From assembly GCA_963760965.1 (NCBI GenBank), contig CAVXEW010000002.1, positions 248,001 through 312,000 on the forward strand: a stretch of DNA of 64,000 nucleotides, given 5' to 3'. A model generated the notes under the pieces. It ran no database searches. It was not told the DNA's origin and saw nothing but the letters and a program-made list of their open reading frames with translations. Positions 16,980-24,807 of this stretch are shown here, piece after piece. Within the stretch, counting starts at the first letter, position 1; each line of letters starts with the position of its first letter. A program made the translations under genes and the position numbers. Origin of the DNA: Pararhizobium_B sp963760965. Lineage in GTDB: Bacteria > Pseudomonadota > Alphaproteobacteria > Rhizobiales > Rhizobiaceae.

Positions 16980-17392
16980 GCGATCCGCTGACAACCGCCA
17001 TCAAGGTCGCGGCTTCGGGACTCGATGCCCAGTCGACGCGCCTGCGCGTCGTTTCCGAAAACATGGCCAACGCGCAGACCACCGGGGCGAGCCCCGGCGC
17101 GGACCCCTATCGCCGCAAGGTCGTCGACTTCTCGTCCGTACTCGACCGGCTCAGCGGCGCATCGCAGGTCAAGGTCGAGCAGATCGGCACGGACCCCACG
17201 GCGTTCACCGAGGAATACGATCCCGGCAACCGGGCCGCAAACGCAAAGGGCATGGTCAAGATGCCGAACGTCAACATGATCACGGAGATGGCCGACATGC
17301 GCGAGGCCAACCGGTCCTACGAAGCCAATCTCCAGACGATCAAGCAGGCCCGGGACCTCATCTCGATGACTATCGACCTCTTGAGGAACTAG
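16976..17392 (+). CDS. flgC: Flagellar basal-body rod protein FlgC
   Basis: 138-residue proximal rod protein. The N-terminal rod motif reads ASGLDAQSTRLRVVSENMANAQTTG. DPYRRKVVDF follows, a family landmark, and the C-terminal D0 helix is EMADMREANRSYEANLQTIKQARDLISMTIDLLRN. Normal length and no damage. Coupled to flgB by ATGA; fliE begins 1 base after its stop. Confidence 0.96.
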   Translation: MSDPLTTAIKVAASGLDAQSTRLRVVSENMANAQTTGASPGADPYRRKVVDFSSVLDRLSGASQVKVEQIGTDPTAFTEEYDPGNRAANAKGMVKMPNVNMITEMADMREANRSYEANLQTIKQARDLISMTIDLLRN

Positions 17393-17393
17393 G

Positions 17394-17735
17394 ATGATCA
17401 ACGGTCTCAATACGGTCTCGGCACTCTCGCTGGCCCGCGGCCTCGGGGCGAGCGCCCTCGAATCGGCCTCCGGCAGCAGCGCCGCTGGCGGCACCGCCGC
17501 CCAGGTCGACGCTGCGGGCGCGAGCTTCGGCGCGACGGTCGCCCGAGCGGCGGCGGACGTTGCCGGCAACCTGCACCACGCCGAAACGGTTTCCATCCAG
17601 GGCATCAAGGGTCAGGCGACGACCCGCGAGGTGGTCGACGCCGTCATGACCGCCCAGCAGTCGCTCCAGACGGCGCTCGCGATCCGCGACAAGATCGTCT
17701 CCGCCTATCTCGAAATCAGCCGTATGACGATCTGA
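17394..17735 (+). CDS. fliE: Hook-basal body protein FliE
   Basis: 113-residue junction protein linking the MS ring to the rod and needed early for export. The N-terminal ~45 residues are Ala/Gly/Ser-rich and flexible. The C-terminal part has HAETVSIQGIKGQATTREVVDAVMTAQQSLQTALAIRDKIVSAYLEISRMTI, matching the family signature of paired helices. Follows flgC by 1 base and precedes flgG by 11 bases; the ring partner FliF is not encoded in this window. Confidence 0.95.
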   Translation: MINGLNTVSALSLARGLGASALESASGSSAAGGTAAQVDAAGASFGATVARAAADVAGNLHHAETVSIQGIKGQATTREVVDAVMTAQQSLQTALAIRDKIVSAYLEISRMTI

Positions 17736-17746
17736 GGAACAACGCC

Positions 17747-18535
17747 ATGAGAGCGCTTGCCATCGCCGCGACGGGCATGAATGCCCAGCAGACCAATCTC
17801 GAGGTCATCGCGAACAACATCGCCAACATCAACACCACCGGCTACAAGCGGTCGCGGGCAGAGTTCTCCGACCTGCTCTACCAGACCGAACGAACCGAGG
17901 GCGTTCCCAATTCTGCCAACAGCACGGTCGTGCCCGAGGGCGCCCATATCGGCCTCGGAGTCCAGACTGTCGCGGTGCGCAACCTCCACCTCCAGGGCGA
18001 GCTCACGCAGACGGGCAACGATCTCGACATGGCGCTGGTCGGGCGTGGCTGGTTCCAGGTCAAGGACGCGCAGGGCAACACCCTCTACACGCGCGCCGGC
18101 GCCTTCAACACCGACCAGAACGGACAGCTCGTGACCGCCGACGGCTACGTGGTTGAGCCGTCGATCACCATTCCGCAGAACACCACGAAGATCTCCGTCT
18201 CGCGCAGCGGCCAGGTCTTCGCACAGGTCGGCAACAGTTCCACGCTGACCAGCGTCGGTCAGTTGACCATCGCGAACTTTGCCAACGAGGCGGGCCTCGA
18301 GCCGCTCGGCGACAACCTGTTCCGCCAGACCGACGCCTCCGGAGCCCCCGTGGTCGCGAACCCGAACGATCCGGGCTTCGCCCACATCCAGCAGGGCTAC
18401 CTCGAATCGTCGAACGTCGATCCCGTCAAGGAGATCACCGACCTTATCTCGGCCCAGCGCGCCTACGAAATGAACTCGAAAGTCATCCAGGCGGCCGACG
18501 AGATGTCCGCGGTCGTTTCCAAGAACCTGGGGTAA
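17747..18535 (+). CDS. flgG: Flagellar distal rod protein FlgG
   Basis: 262 residues, the usual family length. N-terminus RALAIAATGMNAQQTNLEVIANNIANINTTGYK holds the rod signature. The distal-rod marker GRGWFQVKDAQGNTLYTRAGAFN follows, and the C-terminus ESSNVDPVKEITDLISAQRAYEMNSKVIQAADEM is the D0 helix shared by rod and hook proteins. FlgG forms the distal rod inside the P and L rings built by FlgI and FlgH encoded just downstream. Confidence 0.97.
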   Translation: MRALAIAATGMNAQQTNLEVIANNIANINTTGYKRSRAEFSDLLYQTERTEGVPNSANSTVVPEGAHIGLGVQTVAVRNLHLQGELTQTGNDLDMALVGRGWFQVKDAQGNTLYTRAGAFNTDQNGQLVTADGYVVEPSITIPQNTTKISVSRSGQVFAQVGNSSTLTSVGQLTIANFANEAGLEPLGDNLFRQTDASGAPVVANPNDPGFAHIQQGYLESSNVDPVKEITDLISAQRAYEMNSKVIQAADEMSAVVSKNLG

Positions 18536-18556
18536 CCCGCAGAAGGACGGGCAAAC

Positions 18557-19045
18557 ATGATGTTTGGCCTCACGATCAAACGGCCGAGGCGCGCCGCGCC
18601 GGCGCTCTTCGCCGCAGGGCTCCTTCTGGCGGCGGCTGGCGCGGCCCGGCCGTCCGACGTGCCGGTGGCCGTCGTGCCGACGGTGGTCGTCTATCCGGGT
18701 CAAATGCTCGACCCGTCGCAACTCAAGGAAGTCGACGTCACTAACCCGAACGTGCGCGACGATTACGTCCACAGGATATCCGAACTCGACGGCATGGTCG
18801 CGACCCGCACGCTGCTTCCGGGTCGTGTCATTCCTTCCTCCTCGGTCCGCCTGCCCTATGCCGTCGAGCGCGGCAAGGAGGTCCGGCTGGTCTATTCCGC
18901 CGGCGGGCTGACCATCACGGCGCCGGGCATGCCGCTCCAGAACGCGGCGGTCGGGGACCTGATCCGCGTGCGCAACATCGAGAGCGGCATCACGGTGACG
19001 GGAACGGTGGCGGCGGACGACACGGTGCAGGTGGCCGGGCGATGA
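18557..19045 (+). CDS. flgA: P-ring assembly chaperone FlgA
   Basis: 162-residue periplasmic protein that assists FlgI polymerisation into the P ring. A signal peptide is seen (residues ~14-32, LFAAGLLLAAAGAARP). The SAF-type C-terminal domain includes VATRTLLPGRVIPSSSVRLPYAVERGKEVRLVYSAGGLTITAPGMPLQNAAVGDLIRVRN and ends GTVAADDTVQVAGR, the classic FlgA end. It is short compared with enteric FlgA because the N-terminal domain is reduced, as usual in rhizobia. Overlaps flgI by ATGA. A second ATG at 18560 is an alternative start. Confidence 0.95.
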   Translation: MMFGLTIKRPRRAAPALFAAGLLLAAAGAARPSDVPVAVVPTVVVYPGQMLDPSQLKEVDVTNPNVRDDYVHRISELDGMVATRTLLPGRVIPSSSVRLPYAVERGKEVRLVYSAGGLTITAPGMPLQNAAVGDLIRVRNIESGITVTGTVAADDTVQVAGR

Positions 19046-20160
19046 GGCACCTCCGCTCTGCGACGCTCTGCCTCCTCGCACTGCTGGCGGCCGTGACGAT
19101 GGCCATCCCGGCCCGGGCGGGCTCGCGTATCAAGGACATTACCTCGCTTGCGGCGGCGCGCGACAACCAGTTGATCGGCTACGGCCTTGTCGTCGGACTG
19201 CAGGGCACCGGCGACAGCCTTCGCAACTCGCCGTTCACAGGGCAATCGATCCAGGCGATGCTTGAAAACCTCGGCATCTCGACGCAGAGCAACGCCGTCA
19301 GGGCCAAGAACATCGCCGCGGTCATGGTGACCGCGAACCTTCCACCCTTCGCCAGCAGGGGCTCGCGCATCGACGTCTCCGTCGGCTCGCTCGGCGACGC
19401 GACCTCGCTACGCGGCGGCACGCTTGTCATGACGTCGCTGAGCGGAGCCGACGGGAAGATCTACGCCGTCGCGCAGGGCTCCCTCGTCGTCTCCGGCTTC
19501 GCAGCGCAGGGACAGGGCGCGAAGCTCGACCAGGGCGTGACGACTTCAGGACGCGTGCCGAACGGCGCGATCGTCGAGCGCGAGATCCCCAAGGACTTCA
19601 AGAGCTCCGACCGGCTCGTCCTGCAGCTGCACGATCCCGACTTCTCGACTGCCGTGGCGATCGCCGACGCGATCAACCGCTACGGCGCCTTGCGCTACCA
19701 CGAGACGCTCGCCGACGCGCGCAATTCCTCCGTCGTCGTGGTACGGCGGCCGAAGAAGGCCGACCTGACGCGGCTGATGGCGAACCTCGAGGATCTCGTG
19801 GTGCATACCGACACCCCCGCCAAGGTGGTGATCAACGAACGCACCGGCACGATCGTCATCGGGCAGGACGTGCGCATATCCAGGGTCGCGGTGAGCTACG
19901 GGACGCTGACGGTCCAGGTTTCCGAGCACCCCCAGGTGTCGCAGCCCAACCCGTTCTCCAAGGGCAAGACCGTGGTCACGCCTGGTACCGACATCGCCGC
20001 GCAGGCCGAAGGCGGCAAGGTGGCGATCATCAACGGTCCCGACCTGCAATCGCTCGTCGCCGGCCTCAACCGGATCGGCGTCAAGCCCGATGGCATCATC
20101 GCCATTCTCCAGGGCATCAAGACGGCCGGGGCGCTTCACGCCGAGCTGGTGCTGCAATGA
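19042..20160 (+). CDS. flgI: Flagellar P-ring protein FlgI
   Basis: 372-residue periplasmic protein with signal peptide (LALLAAVTMAIPARAGS). Mature start SRIKDITSLAAARDNQLIGYGLVVGLQGTGDS is the family signature. Later landmarks are NIAAVMVTANLPPFA, GSRIDVSVGSLGDATSLRGGTL and the C-terminal RIGVKPDGIIAILQGIKTAGALHAELVLQ. It forms the P ring in the peptidoglycan layer. Coupled to flgA upstream and motE downstream by ATGA overlaps. Confidence 0.97.
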   Translation: MRHLRSATLCLLALLAAVTMAIPARAGSRIKDITSLAAARDNQLIGYGLVVGLQGTGDSLRNSPFTGQSIQAMLENLGISTQSNAVRAKNIAAVMVTANLPPFASRGSRIDVSVGSLGDATSLRGGTLVMTSLSGADGKIYAVAQGSLVVSGFAAQGQGAKLDQGVTTSGRVPNGAIVEREIPKDFKSSDRLVLQLHDPDFSTAVAIADAINRYGALRYHETLADARNSSVVVVRRPKKADLTRLMANLEDLVVHTDTPAKVVINERTGTIVIGQDVRISRVAVSYGTLTVQVSEHPQVSQPNPFSKGKTVVTPGTDIAAQAEGGKVAIINGPDLQSLVAGLNRIGVKPDGIIAILQGIKTAGALHAELVLQ

Positions 20161-20678
20161 CCGGCCAGAGAAACATCCGGCGGTTGGCGCCGGCCGGACT
20201 TGCCGTATGCGCCGCGCTCCTCATGCCGTTGCCGGCGCACGCGCAGCACGCCGCCGCGGCAAGCGACGCCGCAGCGAGCGACGTCCAGAAATTCTGCACG
20301 AACATCGCCGACGCGGCCAAGGACCGGCGGTACCTCATCCAGAAGGAAAAGCTCGACGCGCTCAAGGCCGGGGTCGACCAGCGGATGAAGGAGCTCGATG
20401 CAAAGCGCGCCGAATACGAGGACTGGCTGACGCGGCGCAACGACTTCCTCAAGTCGGCGCAGGCCGGTCTCGTGGACATCTACACCAAGATGGAATCGGA
20501 TGCTGCGGCGAGCCAGCTCGAACTCATGGACCCCAACATCGCAGCGGCCATCATCATGAAGCTCCAGCCGGCGAAGGCGAGTTCCATCCTCAACGAGATG
20601 AAGGCCGCCAAGGCCGCAACGCTCGCCGGCATCATTGCCAGCGCCGGCGACCCGACGACGTCCAGGAACCCTTCATGA
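20157..20678 (+). CDS. motE: MotE family chaperone
   Basis: 173-residue periplasmic protein, MotE type, known in Sinorhizobium as a chaperone that stabilises MotC. A signal peptide covers about residues 1-30 (LAVCAALLMPLPAHAQ). FCTNIADAAKDRRYLIQKEKLDALKAGVDQRMKELDAKRAEYEDWL is the family's Cys-containing coiled coil, and the C-terminus carries AAAIIMKLQPAKASSILNEMKAAKAATL, the MgtE-N-like segment typical of MotE. The gene overlaps flgI and flgH by ATGA on both sides. MotC, its expected partner, lies at 26147. Confidence 0.93.
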   Translation: MTGQRNIRRLAPAGLAVCAALLMPLPAHAQHAAAASDAAASDVQKFCTNIADAAKDRRYLIQKEKLDALKAGVDQRMKELDAKRAEYEDWLTRRNDFLKSAQAGLVDIYTKMESDAAASQLELMDPNIAAAIIMKLQPAKASSILNEMKAAKAATLAGIIASAGDPTTSRNPS

Positions 20679-21382
20679 AGCGGCTTCTCCTCTCCGTGCC
20701 CGTGCTGGCGACACTTGCAGGCTGCGGCACCGGCATGAACGACATCGGTCGCGCCCCGGCGATGAGCCCGATCGGCAGCGGCCTGGAATTCGGCCAGACG
20801 GCCCAGATGGCGCTCTATCCGAAGGCTCCGCCATCCCGCCAGCATGGCTATTCGTTGTGGCGGGACAGCCAGGCTGCCCTTTTCAAGGATGCGCGCGCGA
20901 TGCAGGTCGGCGATATCCTGACGGTCAATATCGCCATCAACGACAAGGCGACCTTCGACAACCAGACGGACCGGAGCCGCACGAACAAGAGCGGCATCAG
21001 CCTCGACGGCAATTTCGATACCGGCGGCGCGAGCGCAAGCGGGTCCGCGGGGATCAACTACGGCTCCAACACCTCGACGAAAGGCGACGGCTCCATCGCC
21101 CGCTCGGAGAAGCTGGACCTGAGGGTAGCCGCGGTCGTCACCGGCATCCTGCCGAACGGCAACCTGGTGATCAGCGGATCGCAGGAAGTGCGCGTGAACC
21201 AGGAGATGCGCATTCTCAACGTCGCCGGCATCGTGCGCCCGCGCGACGTCAACGCCGACAACACGATCTCTTACGAGAAGATCGCCGAGGCGCGCATCTC
21301 CTACGGCGGGCGCGGCCGCCTCAGCGAGGTGCAGAACCCGCCGGTCGGCCAGCAGATCGTCGACAAGTACTCCCCCATCTGA
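20675..21382 (+). CDS. flgH: Flagellar L-ring lipoprotein FlgH
   Basis: 235 residues from ATG 20675, overlapping the motE stop by ATGA. Lipoprotein signal MKRLLLSVPVLATLAGC gives a lipidated Cys at 17. YSLWRDSQAALFKDARAMQVGDILTVNI and the C-terminal VNQEMRILNVAGIVRPRDVNADNTISYEKIAEARISYGGRG match the L-ring family. It assembles in the outer membrane around the distal rod. It is followed by fliL after 23 bases. Confidence 0.97.
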   Translation: MKRLLLSVPVLATLAGCGTGMNDIGRAPAMSPIGSGLEFGQTAQMALYPKAPPSRQHGYSLWRDSQAALFKDARAMQVGDILTVNIAINDKATFDNQTDRSRTNKSGISLDGNFDTGGASASGSAGINYGSNTSTKGDGSIARSEKLDLRVAAVVTGILPNGNLVISGSQEVRVNQEMRILNVAGIVRPRDVNADNTISYEKIAEARISYGGRGRLSEVQNPPVGQQIVDKYSPI

Positions 21383-21405
21383 GCCCTCGAAAGGACCGGC
21401 GGAAC

Positions 21406-21918
21406 ATGGCAGCGATCGCAGGCGAGGACGAGGCCCCGAAGAAGTCCGGATCGCCGATCGTCACAATCGCGGCCGTCGCGGGCCTTTCGCTCGTCGCGGC
21501 CGGAGGCGGCTGGTTCCTCGGAACGCTTGTCGGCCCGCAGAAAAAGGCGGCCGAGCAGACGGCGGCGATGCACATCGAGCATGACAAGCGCAAGCAGGAG
21601 GCGGCGGCGAAGAAGGAACAGATCTCGACGGAGGCGAGCGGCGTCGTGCTCCTGCAGCCGCTGACGACGAACCTCGCCTATCCCTCGGACAAGTGGATCC
21701 GGCTCGAGGTTTCCCTGCTCTTCCGCGACAAGCCGGACGTCGCGACCGCCGAAGCCATCCACCAGGACCTGATGGCCTATCTGAGGACGCTGTCGCTCCA
21801 GGAAATCGAAGGCGCACGCGGCTTCGAGCACCTGCGCGACGACCTCCAGGAACGCGCGCGGCTTCGTTCGAAGGGGCGTGTCACCGAGCTCATGATCAGG
21901 ACTTTCGTGATCGAATGA
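21406..21918 (+). CDS. fliL: Flagellar basal body-associated protein FliL
   Basis: 170 residues from ATG 21406. One membrane helix at about 18-40 (VTIAAVAGLSLVAAGGGWFLGTLV), a Lys/Glu-rich coiled segment, then a periplasmic SPFH-like domain with LQPLTTNLAYPSDKWIRLEVSLLF and GFEHLRDDLQERARLRSKGRVTELMIRTFVIE. FliL surrounds or supports the stator. Overlaps fliP by ATGA. The start is clear because the previous gene ends 23 bases upstream. Confidence 0.94.
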   Translation: MAAIAGEDEAPKKSGSPIVTIAAVAGLSLVAAGGGWFLGTLVGPQKKAAEQTAAMHIEHDKRKQEAAAKKEQISTEASGVVLLQPLTTNLAYPSDKWIRLEVSLLFRDKPDVATAEAIHQDLMAYLRTLSLQEIEGARGFEHLRDDLQERARLRSKGRVTELMIRTFVIE

Positions 21919-22652
21919 ACCGATTCCTTCTGACGGCCGCCGCCATGATGGCGACGACGGTCGCCGCCAGCGCCCAGCAACTGCCGGGCAATCTCTTCAA
22001 CACCCCGATCGACGGATCGGTGGCGAGCTGGATCATCCGTACCTTCGGCCTGCTGACGGTGCTGTCCGTGGCGCCGGGAATCCTCGTGATGGTGACGAGC
22101 TTCCCGCGATTCATCATTGCGTTCTCGATCCTGCGCGCCGGCATGGGACTGCAGACGACACCCGCCAATCTCATCCTCATCAGCCTGGCGCTCTTCATGA
22201 CCTTCTACGTGATGACGCCGACCTTCGACAAGGCGTGGCAGACCGGCGTCCAGCCGCTGATCGCCAACCAGATCGACGAGCAGGAGGCGATGAAGCGGAT
22301 CGCCGACCCGTTCCGCGGCTTCATGGCGGCGAACACGCGCGACAAGGATCTGGCGCTGTTCGTCGACCTCGCCAAGGAGCGCGGCCAGGAGGTGCGCTCG
22401 AACGGCAAGATCGACCTGCGCGTCCTCGTGCCCGCCTTCATGATCTCCGAAATCCGCCGCGGCTTCGAGATCGGCTTCCTCGTCGTGCTGCCGTTCCTCG
22501 TCATCGACCTCGTCGTGGCGACGATCACCATGTCGATGGGCATGATGATGCTGCCGCCGACGACGATCTCCTTGCCTTTCAAGATCCTGTTCTTCGTGAT
22601 GATCGACGGCTGGAACCTGCTCGTCGGCAGTCTCGTCCGTTCGTTCCACTGA
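21915..22652 (+). CDS. fliP: Flagellar export gate protein FliP
   Basis: 245 residues. Cleavable signal peptide (LLTAAAMMATTVAASAQ), then membrane segments and the family signature FPRFIIAFSILRAGMGLQTTPANLILISLALFMTFYVM. The C-terminal landmark LVVATITMSMGMMMLPPTTISLPFKILFFVM is also present. FliP pentamerises to form the FliPQR gate. FliQ and FliR are encoded 13 kb away at 35757 and 38208, and no FliO is found. Last gene before the flagellin control region. Confidence 0.97.
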   Translation: MNRFLLTAAAMMATTVAASAQQLPGNLFNTPIDGSVASWIIRTFGLLTVLSVAPGILVMVTSFPRFIIAFSILRAGMGLQTTPANLILISLALFMTFYVMTPTFDKAWQTGVQPLIANQIDEQEAMKRIADPFRGFMAANTRDKDLALFVDLAKERGQEVRSNGKIDLRVLVPAFMISEIRRGFEIGFLVVLPFLVIDLVVATITMSMGMMMLPPTTISLPFKILFFVMIDGWNLLVGSLVRSFH

Positions 22653-22933
22653 CCGCCCGGCGCGACATCCGGCCGCACACGCGCCCTGCCCGTTTCGGAC
22701 TGGTGCAGGAACGCCGCCTGCCATAACCTGCAGTTAACCGCGATTCGTGCCCTGCCATCGGCCGTTAAGGTTTTGGTAAAGAGGCGGGTGCCATTGTCGC
22801 GGTCAACATTGGGGGGTCGGCCGCCATGCGTCGCGGTCCGAACGGCATGATGCCTCGTCTCCAGAACCGGTAAGACCATCTTCGCAGTCCGGTATGTCCC
22901 TGTGTTTCCTAGATTTCGACAAGGGATAACCTC
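22653..22933. promoter_or_regulatory. Intergenic region before the flagellin gene
   Basis: 281 bp between fliP and flagellin with no gene of its own. It is richer in A/T in its middle, with GTTAACC at about 22733 and GTTAAGG plus GGTAAAG at 22764-22780, the sort of motif density expected of a flagellin promoter. GCCGTTAA at 22761-22768 resembles the sigma-28 -10 box but has no matching -35 at the right distance. AAGGGA at 22921-22926 is the likely ribosome site of the flagellin ATG at 22934. The leader between 22800 and 22933 could bind FlbT, which controls flagellin mRNA in related bacteria; no site can be defined. Confidence 0.4.
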
Positions 22934-23860
22934 ATGTCCAACAGCATCCTGACGAACACTTCCGCCATGGCCGCGCTGCAAACGCTGCGCTCCATCAACG
23001 AAAGCCTCGACACCACCCAGAACAGCATCTCGTCGGGCCTCAAGGTGGCTTCGGCCTCGGACAACGCCGCCTACTGGTCCATCGCGACGACGATGAAGTC
23101 CGACAATGGCGCGCTCTCCGCGGTCTCCGACGCGCTCGGCCTCGGCGCCTCCACGGTCGACACCGCCTACACCGGCATGAACTCGGCCATCGACCTCGTC
23201 AGCCAGATCAAGAACAAGCTCGTCGCAGCGGAAGAACCGGGTGTCGACAAGAGCAAGATCCAGAAGGACATCACGCAGCTCCAGGGCCAGCTCAAGAGCA
23301 TTGCCGATTCGTCCTCCTTCAACGGCCAGAACTGGCTCAGCCAGGATCTGGACGCGAGCGGTTTCGTCGCAACGCAGTCCATCGTCGGCTCGTTCACGCG
23401 CGGCTCCGACAACAGCGTGACCGTGCAGACGCTGGACTATACGCTCTCCGGCAGCACCGTGCTCTTCGGCGGGGCTACGACCACGGGCATCCTCGACACG
23501 ACGACGACCACAACTGGCGGCGCTGCGATGACGAAGTCCGTGTCGGACCTCGACATCAGCGGCTCGACGGTCGACAACACCGACATCGGCCAGCTGATCT
23601 CGTTTGTCGATAAGCAGCTCGGCGCGATGACCGACGCGGCCTCGAACCTCGGTTCGCTGAAGAGCCGCATCACGTCGCAGTCGGACTTCGTCTCGAAGCT
23701 GATGGACTCGCTCGACTCCGGCGTCGGCCGGCTCGTCGATGCCGACATGAACAAGGAATCGACCAAGCTGAAGGCGTTGCAGACGCAGCAGCAGCTCGGC
23801 ATCCAGGCGCTTTCGATCGCCAACTCGAACTCGCAGAGCATCCTGTCGCTGTTCCGCTAA
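22934..23860 (+). CDS. fla: Flagellin
   Basis: 308-residue filament subunit. N-terminal D0/D1: SNSILTNTSAMAALQTLRSINESLDTTQ, then ISSGLKVASASDNAAYWSIATTMKSD, both strongly conserved. The short central region (~150-215) is Thr/Gly/Ser-rich and variable. The C-terminal D1/D0 ends LQTQQQLGIQALSIANSNSQSILSLFR. Length is short, as in other rhizobial flagellins. Exported by the flagellar system without a signal peptide. Only one flagellin gene is present here, whereas many rhizobia carry several in tandem. A strong terminator follows. Confidence 0.97.
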   Translation: MSNSILTNTSAMAALQTLRSINESLDTTQNSISSGLKVASASDNAAYWSIATTMKSDNGALSAVSDALGLGASTVDTAYTGMNSAIDLVSQIKNKLVAAEEPGVDKSKIQKDITQLQGQLKSIADSSSFNGQNWLSQDLDASGFVATQSIVGSFTRGSDNSVTVQTLDYTLSGSTVLFGGATTTGILDTTTTTTGGAAMTKSVSDLDISGSTVDNTDIGQLISFVDKQLGAMTDAASNLGSLKSRITSQSDFVSKLMDSLDSGVGRLVDADMNKESTKLKALQTQQQLGIQALSIANSNSQSILSLFR

Positions 23861-23931
23861 GGGCGCTTCAGACCGGACGTCGGGGACGTCATCAGCATCC
23901 CTACCGGTCGGCCCCGACGCCAACCAGGACG

Positions 23932-23966
23932 GCCGCGCTTCCGCAAGGAGGCGCGGCTTCTTCTTT
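23932..23966 (+). terminator. Rho-independent terminator after flagellin
   Basis: Stem of 11 pairs, 23932-23942 with 23947-23957 (GCCGCGCTTCC and GGAGGCGCGGC, one G-T wobble), closed by a GCAA tetraloop and followed by TTCTTCTTT at 23958-23966. It lies 72 bases after the flagellin stop and separates the abundant flagellin transcript from the motB operon. Confidence 0.88.
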
Positions 23967-24091
23967 CCGGCACCCGGCGCGCCGGGCGATACACCCTCGC
24001 GCAAGTTTCGCCTTCTAGGCTCGCCCTCATCATCGATCATCATCGTCTTGCCGCTCCGGCAAATCAGGCTTGACGGACTGGCGGATCAGGA

Positions 24092-24187
24092 ATGGACACG
24101 TCCGAAAAGACAAGCGCCCCCCGCGAGACCCGGCCGCCGACCGCCGGCGACCGGCGGCCGGCGAGCGCCGGCGGCCGCTGCCCATGA
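24092..24187 (+). CDS. Possible 31-codon leader ORF overlapping the fliH-like start
   Basis: ATG 24092 opens a 31-codon frame (begins MDTSEKTSAPRETRPP) that stops at TGA 24185-24187 and overlaps the ATG 24184 of the next gene in ATGA. AGGA directly before its ATG is a weak ribosome site. Its 3' half spans a strong inverted repeat, CCGCCGGCG at 24141-24149 with CGCCGGCGG at 24166-24174, which ends 9 bases before the fliH-like ATG and would mask it in the mRNA. The peptide itself is Arg/Pro-rich and shows no domain. It may be a translational-coupling leader or chance; confidence is low. Confidence 0.25.
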   Translation: MDTSEKTSAPRETRPPTAGDRRPASAGGRCP

Positions 24188-24807
24188 CATCGGCCCTCAC
24201 CCGGCATCTCAGGGATTTCGGCGCCCGCGAAGGCATCCGGCCCGCACGGACGGCCCAGGCCGAGGCCGCGCCCTCTCGCGCAGCGGTACCGGAGACGGTC
24301 GACCTCGAGGCCCTGCGCGGCGAGGCCTTCGAGGAAGGCCGGGCGGCGGCGGCGGAGCACCTTCGCGCCGAGCACGAGCAGGCGCTCTCGGATCTCGCCG
24401 CCCGGCATGCAGAGGAGGTCTCCGCCCTCGAGCGCCGATACCAGAAGGAGACAGCCGCATCGATTGACCGGCGGTTCGAGGCGATGCGGGCGGAGATCGG
24501 TGGAGAGATCGGTCGCCAGGTTGCCGAGGTGCTGGCACCATTGGTCGAGCGCCACATCCGGGAACGCATGGTGCAGCGCTTCTCCGAAGCGGTCGCAGAG
24601 GCGCTCGCCGACCGCGGGGTCACGCGGGCGACGATCCACGGGCCTGCCTATCTCTTCGGCTTCCTCGCAAGCCTTCCCGCGCTCGCACCGGTCGAACTCC
24701 GGCATGTCGAGACGCCTGACGTCGATCTCAGCACGGAGATCGACGGAAGCATCCTGACGACGCGCCTCGCGGCGCTCGCGGAATCCCTCGGGGAGGATGC
24801 CGCGTGA
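24184..24807 (+). CDS. Cryptic FliH-like flagellar protein
   Basis: 207 residues from ATG 24184. No separate ribosome site is seen, and a TTG at 24070 in the same frame would add 38 Arg/Pro-rich residues. The protein is soluble: an Ala/Glu-rich coiled coil at about 50-110 (FEEGRAAAAEHLRAEHEQALSDLAARHAEEVSALERRYQKE), then a region resembling the C-terminal domain of FliH/YscL proteins (RQVAEVLAPLVERHIRERMVQRFSEAVAEALAD). FliH binds FliI and docks it at the export gate. The architecture and place support FliH, but sequence identity is too weak to be certain. GTGA overlap couples it to motB. Confidence 0.72.
   Translation: MTSALTRHLRDFGAREGIRPARTAQAEAAPSRAAVPETVDLEALRGEAFEEGRAAAAEHLRAEHEQALSDLAARHAEEVSALERRYQKETAASIDRRFEAMRAEIGGEIGRQVAEVLAPLVERHIRERMVQRFSEAVAEALADRGVTRATIHGPAYLFGFLASLPALAPVELRHVETPDVDLSTEIDGSILTTRLAALAESLGEDAA

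Noticed and set aside
22761..22768. GCCGTTAA as sigma-28 -10 box of flagellin
   Set aside because: No TAAA-like -35 lies 15 bases upstream, and rhizobial flagellar genes do not generally use this promoter class.
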